Assembly (NCBI RefSeq): GCF_000768555.3
Contig: NZ_KN293976.1
Location: forward strand, 1-64,000
Source: Roseovarius mucosus DSM 17069
GTDB lineage: Bacteria > Pseudomonadota > Alphaproteobacteria > Rhodobacterales > Rhodobacteraceae
Length of the DNA: 64,000 nucleotides
Direction: 5' to 3'
Positions within the stretch are counted from its first letter, which is position 1, and every line of letters starts with the position of its first letter. The translations under genes were made by a program, and so were the position numbers. Shown piece after piece: positions 16,463 through 25,800 of the stretch. The notes beneath the pieces are model-generated. The model saw only the letters and a list, made by a program, of their open reading frames with translations. It made no database searches and was not told where the DNA came from.

Positions 16463-17755
16463 TCAGAAAGACGTTGAAATATTCGGATAGAATTGCGCTG
16501 GCAGCCAGAGCGACGTGATCGGAACATAGGTAATCACCGCCAGCGCAATCAAACCGACCAGAATAAATGGCAGCGCGCCCTTGATCGCGTCGCTGAAGGT
16601 GATGCCGAGCGCACCGGAGACAAAGAGGTTCAGGCCGAATGGCGGGGTAAACATTCCAATGGCGGCATTCACCGCAAGCACAATGCCTAGATGGATGGGG
16701 TCAATACCCGCCGCCATCGCGACCGGCACGATAAACGGCACGAGGATGATGATGATGGAATTCGGATCAAGGACCATGCCCGCCAAGAGAATGATGCAGT
16801 TGATCGCCAACAGGACGTAAATCGGATCATTGCCAATTCCGGCCAAGAGCCCGGTCAGTCCGTTCGCGACGCCGGAAGTGGTGAGATACCACGCAAATGC
16901 CGAGGCCGCCGCGATGATGATCATCACTTGCGCCGTCGTGATCGCACTGTCGACCGCAGAATCGAGAATGTCGGTGAGGGTCATTTCCCGGTAGATCAGG
17001 GCCGATACGAAGACAGCATAGATGACCGCAACCGCCGCTGCCTCGGTTGGGGTAAAGATGCCCCCATAAATGCCCCCAAGGATGATGAAAGGCGTGGCCA
17101 AGCCCCAGAAACATCCGCGCGCCGCGGTCATTATTTCGGCCCGGTCCCACCGCGCCTCACGGGCCATGCCTGTGACCCTTGCATAGACAACGCAGACGGC
17201 GATGAAGGCCAGACCATAGACCAACCCAGCACCGACACCCGCCAAGAACAGCGCGCCGATCGACACACCTGTGACTGCGCCATAGACGATCATGAAAATC
17301 GACGGAGGAATAATGATGCCCATGGAACCGGAACTCATCAACAGGCCAATGGAAAACCAGCGCTTGTATCCTTCCTTTTCCATGGCAGGCAGCATGATCT
17401 TGCCAACAGCTATGACGGTTGCCGGGCTGGAGCCAGAGATCGCGGAAAAGAACATCGAACTTGTAACCGTTGTGATGCCCAGCCCACCAAGCAACGGGCG
17501 CACAAGTGCATTTGCTAATCTTATCAGCCGCTTGGATATTCCACCCTGCGCCATGATATTGCCTGCGAAGATGAAGAACGGGATCGCCATCAGCGGAAAC
17601 TTGTCAATACCGGAGAACAATCGCTGGATCACGAGGACAGGTGGCGTCGCGGTCGTGGTCTCTAGAATGACCATTACGGGCAGCAGCAAGACGACAAAAA
17701 CAGGCACCCCCACAAGAAGCAGGACAACCAATGATCCAAAGAAAGCGACGTGCAT
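16463..17755 (-). CDS. TRAP transporter large permease (DctM), second system
   Basis: DctM-family membrane protein, 430 residues, with about 12 hydrophobic segments. Landmarks: FPLMAIPFFIFAGNIMAQGG, ISGSSPATVIAVGKIMLPAM, SSGSMGIIIPPSIFMI and MFTPPFGLNLFVS near the C-terminus. These are closer to the classical C4-dicarboxylate branch than the DctM at 5488. It sits between the DctQ gene (10 bases upstream on its strand) and the amidase gene (11 bases downstream), consistent with one operon. Confidence 0.9.
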   Translation of the reverse strand: MHVAFFGSLVVLLLVGVPVFVVLLLPVMVILETTTATPPVLVIQRLFSGIDKFPLMAIPFFIFAGNIMAQGGISKRLIRLANALVRPLLGGLGITTVTSSMFFSAISGSSPATVIAVGKIMLPAMEKEGYKRWFSIGLLMSSGSMGIIIPPSIFMIVYGAVTGVSIGALFLAGVGAGLVYGLAFIAVCVVYARVTGMAREARWDRAEIMTAARGCFWGLATPFIILGGIYGGIFTPTEAAAVAVIYAVFVSALIYREMTLTDILDSAVDSAITTAQVMIIIAAASAFAWYLTTSGVANGLTGLLAGIGNDPIYVLLAINCIILLAGMVLDPNSIIIILVPFIVPVAMAAGIDPIHLGIVLAVNAAIGMFTPPFGLNLFVSGALGITFSDAIKGALPFILVGLIALAVITYVPITSLWLPAQFYPNISTSF

Positions 17756-17765
17756 CCGGGTATCC

Positions 17766-18284
17766 TCAGGCTGTGCTTTGAGCGGCGGTCAGACGGCGGG
17801 CATCCTTTGACAGGAAAAAGGCGTTCTGGATGAACCGCACCGACATGAGCGTGCACCCTGTCGGGATGGCGAGGTAGACAACCCACATGGGCCATTCGAG
17901 CGACGCGGATGTTTGCCCGAATTGCTTCATCTGGCTAACCAGGGTCCAGCCGTACCATGCCAGCATCGCGGTGGTGCCGGCGGCTATCAGGGCCGCAAAC
18001 TGTGCCAAGCGGTGCGCCATTCTGGGGGGCAGGACCGCCCCAAGAACATCAATCGAGATATGAGCCCCCGAGCGTGCCCCGATGCCCCCCCCGATGAAGA
18101 CAAGCCAGACGATGGCATAGCGCGTCAACTCGGCCGCCCAAGCCAGCGCTAAACCAAAGAATGCCCGCAACGCCACATCTGCGACGAGGATTACAACCGC
18201 GACCAGCAAGAGGAGTGCGACCGTGGTCCGTTCCAGAAATGTCAGGGCCGCATCTATCAGTTCAAGCCATTTCCGCATCGGCAA
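17766..18284 (-). CDS. TRAP transporter small permease (DctQ), second system
   Basis: Four-helix DctQ subunit of 172 residues. The hallmark region contains ELTRYAIVWLVFIGGGIGARSGAHISIDVLG, roughly residues 55-85. It pairs with the DctM encoded immediately downstream. The gap to the upstream binding-protein gene is 125 bases and contains a strong hairpin, which may set different levels of binding protein and membrane subunits. Confidence 0.87.
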   Translation of the reverse strand: MPMRKWLELIDAALTFLERTTVALLLLVAVVILVADVALRAFFGLALAWAAELTRYAIVWLVFIGGGIGARSGAHISIDVLGAVLPPRMAHRLAQFAALIAAGTTAMLAWYGWTLVSQMKQFGQTSASLEWPMWVVYLAIPTGCTLMSVRFIQNAFFLSKDARRLTAAQSTA

Positions 18285-18308
18285 AGTCCTTGTTGAAGAG
18301 GCAAAGAT

Positions 18309-18329
18309 CGGTCGGGGTACACCCGACCG
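18309..18329 (-). terminator. Intercistronic hairpin between dctP2 and dctQ2
   Basis: Perfect 8-bp inverted repeat CGGTCGGG / CCCGACCG with a five-base loop. No T tract follows on the minus strand, so processing, mRNA protection or partial attenuation is more likely than full termination. Confidence 0.55.
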
Positions 18330-18409
18330 AGAGGATCGGCCTTCCGGGCAAAGGGCGCAGACGGCCGACCTTTGGGCCCCGCCATGACGACAGGGCCTGT
18401 GTTCTCAGC

Positions 18410-19411
18410 TCACTTTGAGAAGGACTCAATCTCGGCATAAGCCGCCTCGAGCAAGTCGCTGCCGATACGGTCCGCGAATTTCTCATGCACCGGCTGCATT
18501 GCATCGGCGAAAAGGGTCAATTGTTCCGGTGTCATTTCGACCACTTCGGTGGTTCCGGCATCAATGATTTCCCGAAGCAGGCGGCCATTGTCCTCAGCGG
18601 ATACCTGGCGTTGGTAATCGCCGGCTTCGCGCGCCGCAGACATCAGTATGTCTTGCATTTCCGGTGACTGAGCATCGAACCACACTTTTGAGAAGATGAA
18701 AGCCGTGCCGATGTACCCATGGTTCGAGAGCATCATATAATCCTGCACCTCGTAGAACTTCATCGAGTTGATGGATACGATCGGGTTCTCCTGACACTCC
18801 ACGACCCCTTGCTGAAGAGCCGTGTAGGTTTCGGAGAATGCCACGGGAATTGCCGTCGCTCCCAATGCCTCAAACTGAGCGATCAAGAGCGGGCTCTCCA
18901 TCACGCGGACATTGCGCCCAACATAGTCCTCGGGTTTGCTGATAAGATGGTTGCAGGTCAGTTGTTTGAATCCCGACTCCCAAAACTTTGCCCCAACGAA
19001 ACCGGAGGCTTCGAGCGACTTCAGCATTGTACCGCCGACCTCTTCTGAATCGAGTAGGGCATAGGTCGCCTCGACCGACGGAAAGAGGAAAGGCAGGTCA
19101 ATCAACTGTAATGACGGGCTAAAGTTCGCGAGCTTGGCGGTCGGGATAGGGGCGGCCTGTACCGCACCAAATTGCATTTGCTGCGCAACCTCGACATCGT
19201 CGCCAAGTGCGTTGTTGGCATAGATTTCGACCTCATAGGCCCCGTTCGATGCGGCCTCGACAAGCTCTTTGAACTTAACGGCGCCTTTGTGCTGGGCCGA
19301 GGTGTCCGGCAAGTCATGGTGAAACTTGATGACCTCTCCGAGAGCGACCGTCGATGTCACACTCAGCGCGAACGCAGTTAGGCAACCGATTGTAATCTTT
19401 CTCTTATTCAT
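18410..19411 (-). CDS. TRAP transporter substrate-binding protein (DctP), second system
   Basis: DctP-type periplasmic binding protein, 333 residues, with a Sec signal peptide (MNKRKITIGCLTAFALSVTS...ALG). Family features include FHHDLPDTSAQHKGAVKF, the conserved Arg in GRNVRVMESPLLI and the GVVECQENPI segment, where most relatives have GVVDGQENP. ATG 19411 is preferred because AGGAG sits eight bases upstream; ATG 19417 is too close to it. This protein differs strongly from the TakP-like protein at 3890, so the two TRAP systems are not recent duplicates of each other even though both sit beside hpxW copies. Confidence 0.88.
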   Translation of the reverse strand: MNKRKITIGCLTAFALSVTSTVALGEVIKFHHDLPDTSAQHKGAVKFKELVEAASNGAYEVEIYANNALGDDVEVAQQMQFGAVQAAPIPTAKLANFSPSLQLIDLPFLFPSVEATYALLDSEEVGGTMLKSLEASGFVGAKFWESGFKQLTCNHLISKPEDYVGRNVRVMESPLLIAQFEALGATAIPVAFSETYTALQQGVVECQENPIVSINSMKFYEVQDYMMLSNHGYIGTAFIFSKVWFDAQSPEMQDILMSAAREAGDYQRQVSAEDNGRLLREIIDAGTTEVVEMTPEQLTLFADAMQPVHEKFADRIGSDLLEAAYAEIESFSK

Positions 19412-19578
19412 TTCCATTCTCCTGTAGGACAAGTTTCCGTCTGACGCGTGAATGTGTGAGCGACGCTCAGTAAGTGCACAATTACTTTGCAACTCGGGTG
19501 TCCGTTTGATTGGACGTCGAAATCTCAAGTGCCTGTCCAAGTGGCGACAAGCCTGCGTTTTGGGCAGGTATCAAATCA

Positions 19579-21165
19579 TCAGAACGCAAGTGCTGCACCA
19601 TCCGCACGCGGGTCACTCGCGGCTTCCATCAGCCCAGTGGGATGCTGCACGACGGCCCCCGCATGTCCGGCTAGATCGGACCACGGCGCTATTATTTCGA
19701 TGTCGTGGCCAAGCGAGTGCAACCCCGCCATGAGGGAGGGATCAAAGCGATCCTCAAGCTTGAGAGTCGTGGTTGTTTCGCCCCAGGTCTTGCCCAACAG
19801 CCAACGTGGTGCCGTGACTGCCTGCTGCAAATCCTGACCGAAAAGCGCATAGCGCGTGAATACTGCTGCTTGCGTTTGCGGCTGCCCTTCTCCCCCCATC
19901 GTGCCATAGGCCATTATGCGGCCATCGTTCAGTTCGGCGAGCGCGGGATTGAGGGTATGAAAGGGGCGCGCGCCCGGACGCAGTTGATTTGGGCCTAGGG
20001 CCAGAGAAAAGCCCGCGCCACGGTTCTGGAAAAAGACGCCTGTATCGGTGCAGGTCAATCCGGAGCCAAACTCCCAGAACACCGATTGAATGAAACTGAC
20101 AACCGTTCCCTCCGCATCTGCCGCCCCCATCCAGATTGTGTCACCCGGTTTGGCCGGATGCGGCCAAGCCAAGGCCCGCGCCGGATCAATGCGCCCGGCA
20201 AGGGTGGCAATATGATCTGGTTCCAACCAGTCTTGGGCCGGCTGAGACATGAAATCAGGGTCGCCCAGTTCGGCGTTGCGCTGAATGAACGCCTGTTTTG
20301 TGGCCTCAATCAATCCGTGCAGATGTGCGGTCCCCTCAGCTTGGGTAACGCCAAGCTGGTCAAAGATCGCGAGGATCATCAGTGATGAAATCCCCTGCGT
20401 GGGTGGTGTCATGTTCCAGAGTCGGCCTGCACCAATCTGAACCGTGAGCGGTGTCACAAGGTCCGCTGAAAATGTGTTGAAATCCTCAAATCGCAGCGGG
20501 CTTCCTGCTTCCTCAAGAAAGCGGGCATGGGTTTGTGCGATGTCGCCACGGTAATAGTCGTCCAGCCCGGTCTCTGCCAGCCGTGCCAGCGTGTTGCCAA
20601 GCGCCGATTGCCGCAGCCTGTGCCCTGGCGCAGGAGGCATGCCCCCCACCAGATAGGTTTCAGAAAAGCCCGGCACATCCTTGAGCCCAACCAGTTTTTC
20701 CAACGTCGTGCGAGATTGATTGCCGGTGACTGCGATTCCGTCACGAGCCTGCGAAATCGCGGCACCAAGCAGATCCCTGAGCGGCATCCGGCGACGGTCC
20801 GGCACCAGTGCCAGTGCCTTGGCCCATCCAGCAATCGTGCCCGGCACAGTCAGAGTTGCCAAGGCACCCCGCGCAGGAATTGCATCCAATACACCCTGCG
20901 CGGCATACCAGCCAGGGGTAGCCAAAGAGGCAGCCCGACCGCAGGCCGATATTCCGACAGGCGCCATTCCTGGTCGATGAATGAGCCAGAACCCGTCACC
21001 TCCGATGCCGTTCATATGGGGGTATGTGACCGCAATACTTGCAGCCGCCGCAACCATTGCCTCAATCGCAGTGCCGCCTGCATTCAGCACATCCCGCCCC
21101 GCCAAGGCTGCCGCTCGGTGGGGGGCACTGAATGCGCCGTTAAATCCCAATGCTGTGCTTAGCAA
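19579..21165 (-). CDS. hpxW: Gamma-glutamyltransferase-family Ntn hydrolase, HpxW-like (probable oxamate amidohydrolase), copy 2
   Basis: Paralogue of the gene at 6817, 528 residues, highly similar along its whole length by eye. The predicted nucleophile is Thr343 in GDTIWMG, followed by the FIQSVFWEFGSGLTC segment identical to copy 1. I chose a TTG start at 21165: it aligns exactly with the ATG of copy 1 (MLHSALGYNG versus MLSTALGFNG) and has GGGAG upstream. The open frame to 21204 would add 13 residues with no counterpart. It is the first gene of the minus-strand operon with the second TRAP system, amidase and hpxZ, and is divergent from a TetR gene. The oxamate substrate is inferred. Confidence 0.78.
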   Translation of the reverse strand: MLSTALGFNGAFSAPHRAAALAGRDVLNAGGTAIEAMVAAAASIAVTYPHMNGIGGDGFWLIHRPGMAPVGISACGRAASLATPGWYAAQGVLDAIPARGALATLTVPGTIAGWAKALALVPDRRRMPLRDLLGAAISQARDGIAVTGNQSRTTLEKLVGLKDVPGFSETYLVGGMPPAPGHRLRQSALGNTLARLAETGLDDYYRGDIAQTHARFLEEAGSPLRFEDFNTFSADLVTPLTVQIGAGRLWNMTPPTQGISSLMILAIFDQLGVTQAEGTAHLHGLIEATKQAFIQRNAELGDPDFMSQPAQDWLEPDHIATLAGRIDPARALAWPHPAKPGDTIWMGAADAEGTVVSFIQSVFWEFGSGLTCTDTGVFFQNRGAGFSLALGPNQLRPGARPFHTLNPALAELNDGRIMAYGTMGGEGQPQTQAAVFTRYALFGQDLQQAVTAPRWLLGKTWGETTTTLKLEDRFDPSLMAGLHSLGHDIEIIAPWSDLAGHAGAVVQHPTGLMEAASDPRADGAALAF

Positions 21166-21210
21166 TTTTTCACTCCCACGTGAGCACCTGAAAGTATGAG
21201 GCATTGGTTA

Positions 21211-21236
21211 AAATAGTAAGTCAACTATTACTTACA
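21211..21236. promoter_or_regulatory. Candidate TetR operator / promoter between hpxW2 and tetR
   Basis: The divergent gap contains nested inverted repeats: TAAGT (from 21217) with ACTTA (to 21234), and TAGT with ACTA inside. TTGACT on the minus strand (21226-21221) resembles a -35 box facing hpxW2, though no good -10 follows at ideal spacing. The position fits autoregulation by the TetR protein. Confidence 0.45.
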
Positions 21237-21293
21237 GTTCCTTGCAAACCAAATCTGTTTATGATGGGCTGGGCCAAACACCGAGGAACGCTT

Positions 21294-21989
21294 ATGAGTA
21301 ATAGAATTTCAGCAGTCCCAGAGGTCGCGCCCAAGAGTGAAGGTCGGAGCGCATCGCAAACCAAAGAGAAGATATTGCTCGCAGCGATCGAAGAGTTCTG
21401 CGAGCATGGGTATGCTGGTGCAAGCACAACGAGTATTGTCAGCGCAGCCGGCTGCAATATCAGGATGCTCTACCATTATTTCGAAAGCAAAGATGGCCTC
21501 TACCTTGCCGCTCTGACGCGCGTCTACCAACATCTACGCAGCAGTGAAGCCTCTGCGGATTTCTGGAATCTGCCCCCGAGACAAGCAATCATCGCCCTCA
21601 CACATTTCACCTTTGACTACATGGTAAAAAACCAGAGTTTCCCACGCATGATTATCAACGAGAACCTCAACAAGGGGCGCGCAGCGGTCAGTATTGCCGA
21701 CTCAATCAGAACAGCATCATCACCATTCATCGCCAAGATAGATAAGTTGATTTCGCAGGGTCATACATCGGGCGAGTTTTCCCACCGGCCAGATGCGCTT
21801 AATCTCTACCTCACAATTCTGGGCCTCAGCTTCATTCACATCACCAACAGGTTCACTCTTACAGCGACTTTTGGCGTCGATATGTCCTCAGAGGTGTTTC
21901 TCTCAGAGCGCAGGGAACACATCACGCATACCATTTTGGCCCTGCTGTCTTGCGGCATCAATAGTGAACGCAAAGGGTTGAAAGTTTAA
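21294..21989 (+). CDS. TetR-family transcriptional regulator
   Basis: Predicted 231-residue regulator. The N-terminal helix-turn-helix is classical: KEKILLAAIEEFCEHGYAGA, TTSIVSAAGCNIRMLYHYFESKDGLY. The C-terminal part resembles the TetR_C domain seen in pyrimidine/catabolic regulators (NFPRMI-like segment SFPRMIINENLNKG). ATG 21294 has GAGGA about eight bases upstream; the open frame back to 21204 would include the intergenic operator. It lies divergent to hpxW2 and most likely represses that operon. It looks less GC-rich than its neighbours. Confidence 0.82.
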   Translation: MSNRISAVPEVAPKSEGRSASQTKEKILLAAIEEFCEHGYAGASTTSIVSAAGCNIRMLYHYFESKDGLYLAALTRVYQHLRSSEASADFWNLPPRQAIIALTHFTFDYMVKNQSFPRMIINENLNKGRAAVSIADSIRTASSPFIAKIDKLISQGHTSGEFSHRPDALNLYLTILGLSFIHITNRFTLTATFGVDMSSEVFLSERREHITHTILALLSCGINSERKGLKV

Positions 21990-22302
21990 GAGAACTGTCC
22001 AAAAGGCCCATCTTTCAGGCATCTAAGGCTGTTTCTACCGTTCTGGCGGAGCTTACCGTTTTGCGCAACTTTGCCAATTGGCACAGCCGGAAATTAACTA
22101 CAGCCTTCAGTGCCCTGATAATAGTTTGAGACGAGCATCTGTTTCATTGGCCATACTAAGCGTGTGCTTTGTGACCAGCTGATCGGAAGCCGGGAAACCC
22201 TGCCATCGGGCGGCGCAACGTTGGGGGCGGATCAAGTTGGAGCAGACTCTACATTACAGTGAGGGATTTCGCGGGAGGCAGGTCAGCGTGCGCGGCCAAA
22301 CC
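21990..22302. other. Gene-free region
   Basis: I see no credible coding frame, RNA gene or strong hairpin in these 313 bases between tetR and the LuxR remnant. Confidence 0.5.
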
Positions 22303-22581
22303 TCAGATTATTCCACGATCTCGCGCTTTAGATGCCGGTTGGACCTGAGTGGAGACACCATGTTTTCGATATAGGATTCGAACATGCGTCTGAACCGGGG
22401 AGAGTGAAATCCTCATGACACGTGCTGTTTGCTCGTAGGTAAGTCCCTTTGCGATAAAGCGAATTGTTTCAGTTTCGCACTCTGAAAACGGAGATGCCTT
22501 AGGCTGTTGATTGTCACTGAGAACTGACCCGGCGGGAGTGCGGCAATGAAGATCAGCAAATCGCGCGGAAGATCGCGACAT
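22303..22581 (-). pseudogene. C-terminal LuxR-type HTH fragment
   Basis: The minus-strand frame ends with a LuxR-family helix-turn-helix: FSECETETIRFIAKGLTYEQ, TARVMRISLSPVQTHVR and ILYRKHGVST, closing with KARDRGII, a usual end for these regulators. The sequence before the HTH (minus strand, from 22505 upward) is replaced by the 28-bp IS-end-like repeat at 22506-22533, so the N-terminal part appears lost. An overlapping frame up to 22751 is not recognisable. A short HTH-only protein from the start at 22581 cannot be excluded. Confidence 0.55.
22506..22533. repeat. 28-bp dispersed repeat, copy 2 (probable IS terminal sequence)
   Basis: Begins GTTGATTGTCACTGAGA and ends TGACCCGGC; 25 of 28 positions match 3589-3616. 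It lies exactly where the LuxR HTH coding sequence loses its upstream part, suggesting an insertion followed by deletion. Confidence 0.5.
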
Positions 22582-22779
22582 TGAAGCAGTGACGCCATTG
22601 CTGCGATACGCCGATCCTCACATAGATCGATTAGTGTCCCTATGTCATGCCCTGCTGCATCGCAGATCAACGGCGGTCGCCATTGCACGAGCAGACTGCA
22701 TTCAGCCTCGACATGCGCGGTTGGAAAAGCGCGCGGGGTCTTGCCTTGCATTTCATGCGAGAGCCCGAGTCCGGGGAGC

Positions 22780-22809
22780 GCGTGGGGCTCTCTCGCAAGA
22801 GTCCCACGC
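22780..22809 (-). terminator. Hairpin after the giant RTX gene
   Basis: On the minus strand, just after the stop, GCGTGGG (complement of 22803-22809) pairs with CCCACGC (complement of 22780-22786), with an inner CTCT/AGAG stem on a TGCG loop. The T run is absent, so it is only a possible terminator. Confidence 0.4.
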
Positions 22810-22818
22810 CGTCTTTAG

Positions 22819-25800
22819 TTACGAGAAGAGATCGAGCTCGCTGGTTCCCAAGCTGGTGACATCCTCGAACAGGATCCGAAGCGTGCCGGTCGCGTTGAAG
22901 CTCAGTTCGAGGGCATCGGCACTCACCGAGACATTGCTTGTCAGCGCCGCGTCGTTGGCGTCGATCACGCCGTCCCCGGTTACGTCGAAATCCGAGAAGC
23001 TGTTGAACCCAGCCTGCAGCCCGAACACCCGTGCCACATCACCGCCGCCAAAATCGGTGATCACGTCCTCGCCGAAATTGTCGCGGAACACGAAGAGGTC
23101 CGCACCCGCCCCGCCGGTCAGCTGGTCAAATCCGTCGCCACCGTCGATCGTATCCTGACCCGTGCCACCATCGATCACGTCTTCGCCAGCAATCCCGAGG
23201 ATTCTGTCGTCCCCACCGAGCCCACGCAGGACGTTCGATCCCACGTTACCGACCAGCAAGTCATTGCCCGACCCGCCCACGACATTCTCGAAGCCCGAAA
23301 TCACATCGCCCGTCGCAAACCCGCCAGACGCGGTGTTGTTGAACAGACGCACCGCCACCCCGCTCGTGTCGAGAGAGTAGCTTAGGGTGTCGGTGCCCGC
23401 CCCGCCGATCAGCGTATCCGCACCGGTCGCAGAGCGTATGAGGTCATCCCCCGTCCCACCGTCCAGCCGATCGCCGCCGCCGAGGCCACTTAGCGTATCG
23501 TTACCACCCAAGCCGCGCAGGTCGTTCGACTGACCGTCGCCGAGCAGCACGTCACTGCCTGCCCCGCCCACGACATTCTCGAAACCCGAGATCACGTCGC
23601 CCGTCGCAAACCCGCCAGACGCGGTGTTGTTGAACAGACGCACCGCCACCCCACTGATGTCGAGAGAGTAGCTCAGTGTGTCGGTATCCGCTCCGCCGAT
23701 CAGCGTATCCGCACCCGCCGCTGAGCGGATCAGGTCATCCCCTGTCCCGCCGTCGAGTGTATCCCCGCCACCTAGGCCGCTCAACGTATCGTTACCACCC
23801 AGGCCGCGCAGGTCGTTCGACAGACCGTCGCCGAGCAACACGTCATTACCCGACCCGCCCACGACATTCTCGAAGCCCGAGATCACGTCACCTGTCGCAA
23901 AGCCACCCGAGGCGGTGTTGTTGAACAGACGCACCGTCACCCCGCTCGTGTCGAGCGCGTAGCTCAGCGTGTCGGTATCCGCCCCGCCCGCAAGGCTGTC
24001 AGCCCCGCCGCTGCCTTCGATCGTGTCGTTTCCGCCTCCACCGGTCAGGGTATCATTCCCGAGACCGCCAGTGAACTGATCCGCAAACACACCGCCGACA
24101 AGCTGGCGGCCAAGATCGTCTGCCGTGACGACTTCCGCCGCGCCGTTATCCTGCACGGCGATCGAGATCGTGCGCTGCAACGTCTCAATCCCGTCACTCA
24201 CGGTGAAGATGACATCGTGGCTGCCCTGCTGCTCGAAGTCGAGGGCGAGGCCGTCATTGACGATGATCTGCCCGCTCGAAGTATCCGCGAAGGCGAACCG
24301 CCCCCCGGCATCGTCGAGCATCGTGAAGATCAGCGTGTCCTCGTCCTCGTCCGTCGCCGCAATCGTGGTGACCACGCTGCCCGTTGCCGCAAACTCTGCC
24401 ACCGCCGCATCCGACGGCACCACAAGCTCTGGCGCATCGTTGACGTTCGCCACCGCATCGGTCGCCGCCGAGGCCACGCTCTCAGGCGTGCCCTGAGCAT
24501 CGGTATAGGAGGCCACCACGGTGATCGCCGCGCCGACATCGGCCTGACCCAGCGTGTAGGTCTCGCCCGTCGCCCCGTCGATATCCGCACCATCGCGCTG
24601 CCACTGGTAGCTGATCGTGCCCAGACCATCCTCATCCGTCAGGTCGTTCGACGCCGTCAGGGTCTGATCCTCTTCCGCCAGACCGCTGATCGTCACCGTG
24701 CCAACCGGCAGGTCGTTGACTGGAAGCAGATCGAGACCTGCGGACGCCGTCGCCGTCAACCCGCCATCCGAGACGGTATAGGAGAAGGTCACCGCGCTGT
24801 CGTCATTGGCCCCGGGCGTGAAGGTCCAGGTGCCATCGCCATTGTCAACCAGAGATCCGGCACCGCTGCTCAGGGTCAGATCGGTGATCGTGAGCGTATC
24901 GCCCACATCCACATCGCTCGCACCGACCAGCAGTTCGGCCTCGGTGATCACGCGCACCTCATCCTCGTTCGAGGCGGTGAGGGTCACATCAACGGCCCCG
25001 GGCGCATCATTGTCGCCTGTGACATTGACCGTCACCGTGGTCGAGGACTGAGCCGAGCCGCTGTCCTGCACCGTGTACTGGAAGCTCGCCGTCGTGGACT
25101 GACCACCGGCCAGGCTCTCGGGCGCGGTGAGCGTGTAGTCCCCGTTCGCGTTCAGGTCGATGACAACGCCATCTACAGTGGTGATCCGGAACCCGCCCAG
25201 CGTCGCAATGGCGGTGGCTGTGACCGAGCTGCCGACGTTCACGATGGTGGGTGTATCGTTCACATCCGCATCGATGTCATTGGCCAGCAGGTTGCCGGTC
25301 ACGCTTGCGGCGGCGTCCTCGGTTGTCGTGATGGTATCGGCCTGCGCCTGGATCGCATCATTGGCCCCGGTGATGGTCACCTGGACCGTCGCCGTCGTGG
25401 ACAGATTGCCGTCGGAGACAGTGTAGGTGAAGCTGTCAACCGCCGTCTCACCCGCCGCAAGCTGGTTGAAGCGCGCGGTGGAGGAGGTGAGGTTGTAGAA
25501 GAGCTGGCCATTCTGCTGAAGCGTGACCTCGGCGCCCCAATCGGTGGTGATGACGCCCGCCGAGGCGCCAACCACAGCGGTGCCGCCGACAGGCTCTGTG
25601 CCATCGGCCACATCTGCCACTTGCGTGACGGTCAGCGCATCGCCATCGGGATCGCTGTCCGCCGTGCCAAAGGTCAGCACGTTGAACGCCGAGGCAAAGG
25701 CCCCTTCTGAGACGCCGAAGGCATCGTCAACAGGTGTCGGGCTGTCATTCGAGGCGGTGATGGTGACCGAGACAGTCTGTTGCGCAGCCGAAGCCCCGTC

